Source: SVQP01 sp045658965
Lineage (GTDB): Bacteria > Bacillota > Clostridia > Oscillospirales > CAG-272
NCBI GenBank assembly: GCA_045658965.1
Contig: JAZOVZ010000062.1
Coordinates: 1-55,225, forward strand
Direction: 5' to 3'
DNA length: 55,225 nt
Shown in pieces: positions 53,349 through 55,225 of the stretch. A program made the translations under genes and the position numbers. The notes under the pieces are model-generated. The model made no database searches. It was not told the origin of the DNA and was given only the letters and a program-made list of their open reading frames with translations. Each line of letters starts with the position of its first letter. Positions within the stretch are counted from its first letter, which is position 1.

Positions 53349-55046
53349 ATGGCAAAAAAGGTAATTGAAAAGTTCACCGCGCTGGCGGGTGAGAACGTAG
53401 ACCCCCGTACGAGAAGATACTTGGTTCCCAAGAGAGTCGTTCTGACCAAGGGTGACGTTACGGGTGCTGAGCATCTGCTTGACGAAAAGAGCAACCAGAT
53501 CACGCTGGTGGTAGGACAGGACAACTGCACGCTGCGCAACGAGCCCGGAAAGCCCCACGCGGCAATCCTTCTGGACTTCGGCATTGAGTTTGCAGGCTCT
53601 GCTCGTTTCCACACATGGATGACCAAGGGCCCCGGACACAACGGCGCCGCAAAGGTTGCAGTTCGCTTTGGTGAGAGCGTTATGGAGGCTCTGACGCCTC
53701 TGGGCGAGAAGAACACCACCAACGACCACGCCATCCGTGATAACGTCTACAGCCTTGGCATGTACTCGGGCATTGAGACCAACGAGACCGGCTACCGCTT
53801 CCTCTACATCGAGCTGCTCGATGAGGATGCGTTCGTTACCTTTAAGGCAGTGCAGGGTGTATTCCACTACATGGATCTGGAGTACAAGGGCAGCTTCAAG
53901 TGCTCTGACGAGCGACTCAACAAGATCTGGGATACCGCTGCTTATACCGCACACCTCAACATTCAGGAATATCTGTGGGACGGCATCAAGCGCGACAGAC
54001 TTGTTTGGATCGGCGACATGCACACCGAGGTCAAGACCATTCTGGCAACCTTTGGCTATACCGATATCGTGCCCAAGTCCTTGGACGTCGTACGAGACGA
54101 AACGCCCGTTGGCAACTGGATGAACGGCATTTCCTCTTACTCGATCTGGTGGCTGATCATTCAGCACGACTGGTACAGAACCGTGGGCGATACCGTATAT
54201 CTGTCCCAGCAGAGAGACTACATTCGTGGGCTTATGAACGTGCTGGTGGATTGCGTGGATGAGAACGGTGTGGAGCACATGCCCGAGAGCAGATTTATGG
54301 ACTGGCCCAACAACGATAACCCCGGTGCTATCCACGCAGGTCTGCAGGGTCTTTTGAAGATCGCGCTGGATAAGGGCTCGGCGCTCTTGTACACGCTGGG
54401 TGACGTTGCGCTTGCAGAAAAGTGCGCGATCGCGGCTGTTCGCATGAAGAAGCACGTGCCCGATCCCTGCGGCTCCAAGCAGGCAGCGGCTCTCTTGGTA
54501 CTGGCAGGCTTGGCAGATGCTAAGGAGACCAACGACAAGATGATCGCTCCCGGTGGCGGACACGGCTATTCCACCTTCTTTGGTTACTATATCCTCAAGG
54601 CAAAGGCACTTGCAGGCGACTTTGCAGGCGCGCTTGATGATATCAAGGAATACTGGGGCGGCATGCTGGACATGGGCGCTACCACCTTCTGGGAGGACTT
54701 CCACCTCTCTTGGATGGAAAACGCAGGCAGAATCGACGAGGTTGTGCCCGAGGGTAAGATCGATATTCACGGCGATTACGGCGCATACTGCTACATCAAG
54801 TTCCGTCACTCGCTGTGCCACGGCTGGGCTTCCGGTCCTTGTCCTTACCTTTCCAACTACGTGCTGGGTGTACGTTCGCTGTCGCCTAACACCTACGAGA
54901 TCAAGCCCGAGCTTGCATACCTCGATTGGGCAGAGGGTACCTACCCCACCCCCAAGGGCGAGATCTACATCAAGGTCACCAAGGACGCAGACGGCAACCA
55001 GGTCGTCGACGTTCAGGCACCCAAGGGGATTTTTATCCTGAGATAA
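53349..55046 (+). CDS. Alpha-L-rhamnosidase-like glycoside hydrolase (GH78 type)
   Basis: 565 residues, short for GH78, which often exceeds 800. An N-terminal beta-sandwich part (about 1-185) is followed by an (alpha/alpha)6-barrel with I-K-R-D-R-L-V-W-I-G-D-M-H-T-E (general-acid region) and F-M-D-W-P-N. It also has T-F-W-E-D-F-H and, near the end, S-L-C-H-G-W-A-S-G-P, the pattern expected before the C-terminal beta-domain. GH78 enzymes release L-rhamnose from plant glycosides or polysaccharides. No signal peptide is visible, so it probably works inside the cell on imported oligosaccharides. GAAAGGGTA precedes the ATG. A mini-hairpin array begins immediately after its stop. Confidence 0.85.
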   Translation: MAKKVIEKFTALAGENVDPRTRRYLVPKRVVLTKGDVTGAEHLLDEKSNQITLVVGQDNCTLRNEPGKPHAAILLDFGIEFAGSARFHTWMTKGPGHNGAAKVAVRFGESVMEALTPLGEKNTTNDHAIRDNVYSLGMYSGIETNETGYRFLYIELLDEDAFVTFKAVQGVFHYMDLEYKGSFKCSDERLNKIWDTAAYTAHLNIQEYLWDGIKRDRLVWIGDMHTEVKTILATFGYTDIVPKSLDVVRDETPVGNWMNGISSYSIWWLIIQHDWYRTVGDTVYLSQQRDYIRGLMNVLVDCVDENGVEHMPESRFMDWPNNDNPGAIHAGLQGLLKIALDKGSALLYTLGDVALAEKCAIAAVRMKKHVPDPCGSKQAAALLVLAGLADAKETNDKMIAPGGGHGYSTFFGYYILKAKALAGDFAGALDDIKEYWGGMLDMGATTFWEDFHLSWMENAGRIDEVVPEGKIDIHGDYGAYCYIKFRHSLCHGWASGPCPYLSNYVLGVRSLSPNTYEIKPELAYLDWAEGTYPTPKGEIYIKVTKDADGNQVVDVQAPKGIFILR

Positions 55047-55225
55047 ACGATGTTGCGGCAAAGCCGCAAATGATGTTGCGCTGACGCGCAAACGATGTGG
55101 GCTTGCGCCCAATGATGTGGGCTTGCGCCCAATGATGTGGGCTTGCGCCCAATGATGTGGGCTTGCGCCCAATGATGTGGGCTTGCGCCCAATGATGTGG
55201 GCTTGCGCCCAATGATGTGGGCTTG
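55047..55225 (+). repeat. Mini-hairpin tandem array after the GH78-like gene (cut by window end)
   Basis: Directly after the stop codon the word A(C/T)GATGT alternates with small hairpins: TGCGGC-AAA-GCCGCA, TGCGC-TGAC-GCGCA, then GGGC-TTGC-GCCC. The last form becomes a 20-base unit (ATGATGTGGGCTTGCGCCCA) repeated head to tail at least six times and continuing past the window end. Confidence 0.88.

Noticed and set aside
53259..55172. 637-codon minus-strand open frame running into the terminal array
   Set aside because: It is antisense to the GH78-like gene. Its N-terminus would be translated from the tandem array, giving a simple repeat peptide (G-A-S-P-H).
55091..55225. CRISPR array at the window end
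   Set aside because: The 20-base units are contiguous with no variable spacers, and no cas genes are present. The structure is hairpin plus short separator.

Overview
The window reads as chromosome of an uncultivated, probably gut-dwelling, spore-forming member of the Clostridia (Firmicutes). The evidence is a SpoIVB-type serine peptidase preceded by a promoter that fits the forespore sigma-G consensus, a CotH-type kinase lipoprotein, strong AGGAGG-type ribosome binding sites, many near-consensus TTGACA-N17-TATAAT promoters, and several Clostridia-like families (AzlCD, MnmE, AcnX, GtrA, DUF2812-like). There are no phage or conjugation genes and no rRNA or tRNA genes that I can see.

Layout. 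1-3.5 kb: the end of jag/khpB, an azlC-azlD exporter pair, and a radical SAM/SPASM gene coupled to an endonuclease/exonuclease/phosphatase gene. 3.9-10.4 kb, all minus strand: L-fucose isomerase; a possible guaA - hairpin array - four-helix-bundle - ASCH - membrane protein transcription unit; a YfcE-like phosphoesterase; and a birA - flavin reductase pair. 10.7-21.8 kb: a trigger-factor/FKBP-like lipoprotein, a LamG-like secreted protein with a Cys-containing C-terminal tail, spoIVB (minus), a conserved protein of unknown function, a TIM-barrel isomerase - cysS - gtrA operon, a phd-doc toxin-antitoxin pair, and mnmE. 22.1-26.1 kb: an Old Yellow Enzyme-type Fe-S flavin oxidoreductase followed by both subunits of an aconitase-X enzyme. 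26.7-32.7 kb (minus): a methyltransferase - GNAT - P-loop kinase operon behind a leader holding a 34-codon ORF, an MFS - CotH pair, and a DUF2752 protein. 32.8-50.7 kb (minus): one 17.8-kb gene for a 5,942-residue BspA-like leucine-rich-repeat lipoprotein, a third of the window. 50.9-55.0 kb: a methyltransferase, a DUF2812-like membrane protein, a lipoprotein and an alpha-L-rhamnosidase-like glycoside hydrolase.

Intergenic space is unusually structured. Longer gaps carry non-coding inverted-repeat elements (1.6, 16.1, 21.8 and 26.2 kb; the last is nested). Three gaps carry arrays of very small hairpins separated by a constant short word. Each array starts at or just after a stop codon and runs in the direction of that gene. 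One array lies between guaA and a four-helix-bundle (S23/Avd-like) gene.

The best candidates for something undescribed are the stop-codon-abutting hairpin arrays, the aconitase-X/flavoenzyme cluster of unknown substrate, a nearly duplicated promoter module in front of two adjacent exported or carbohydrate genes (perhaps also the LamG-like gene), the sORF-plus-terminator leader at 29.1 kb, and the modular growth of the giant surface protein. All names rest on reading the translated sequence; no database search was possible.
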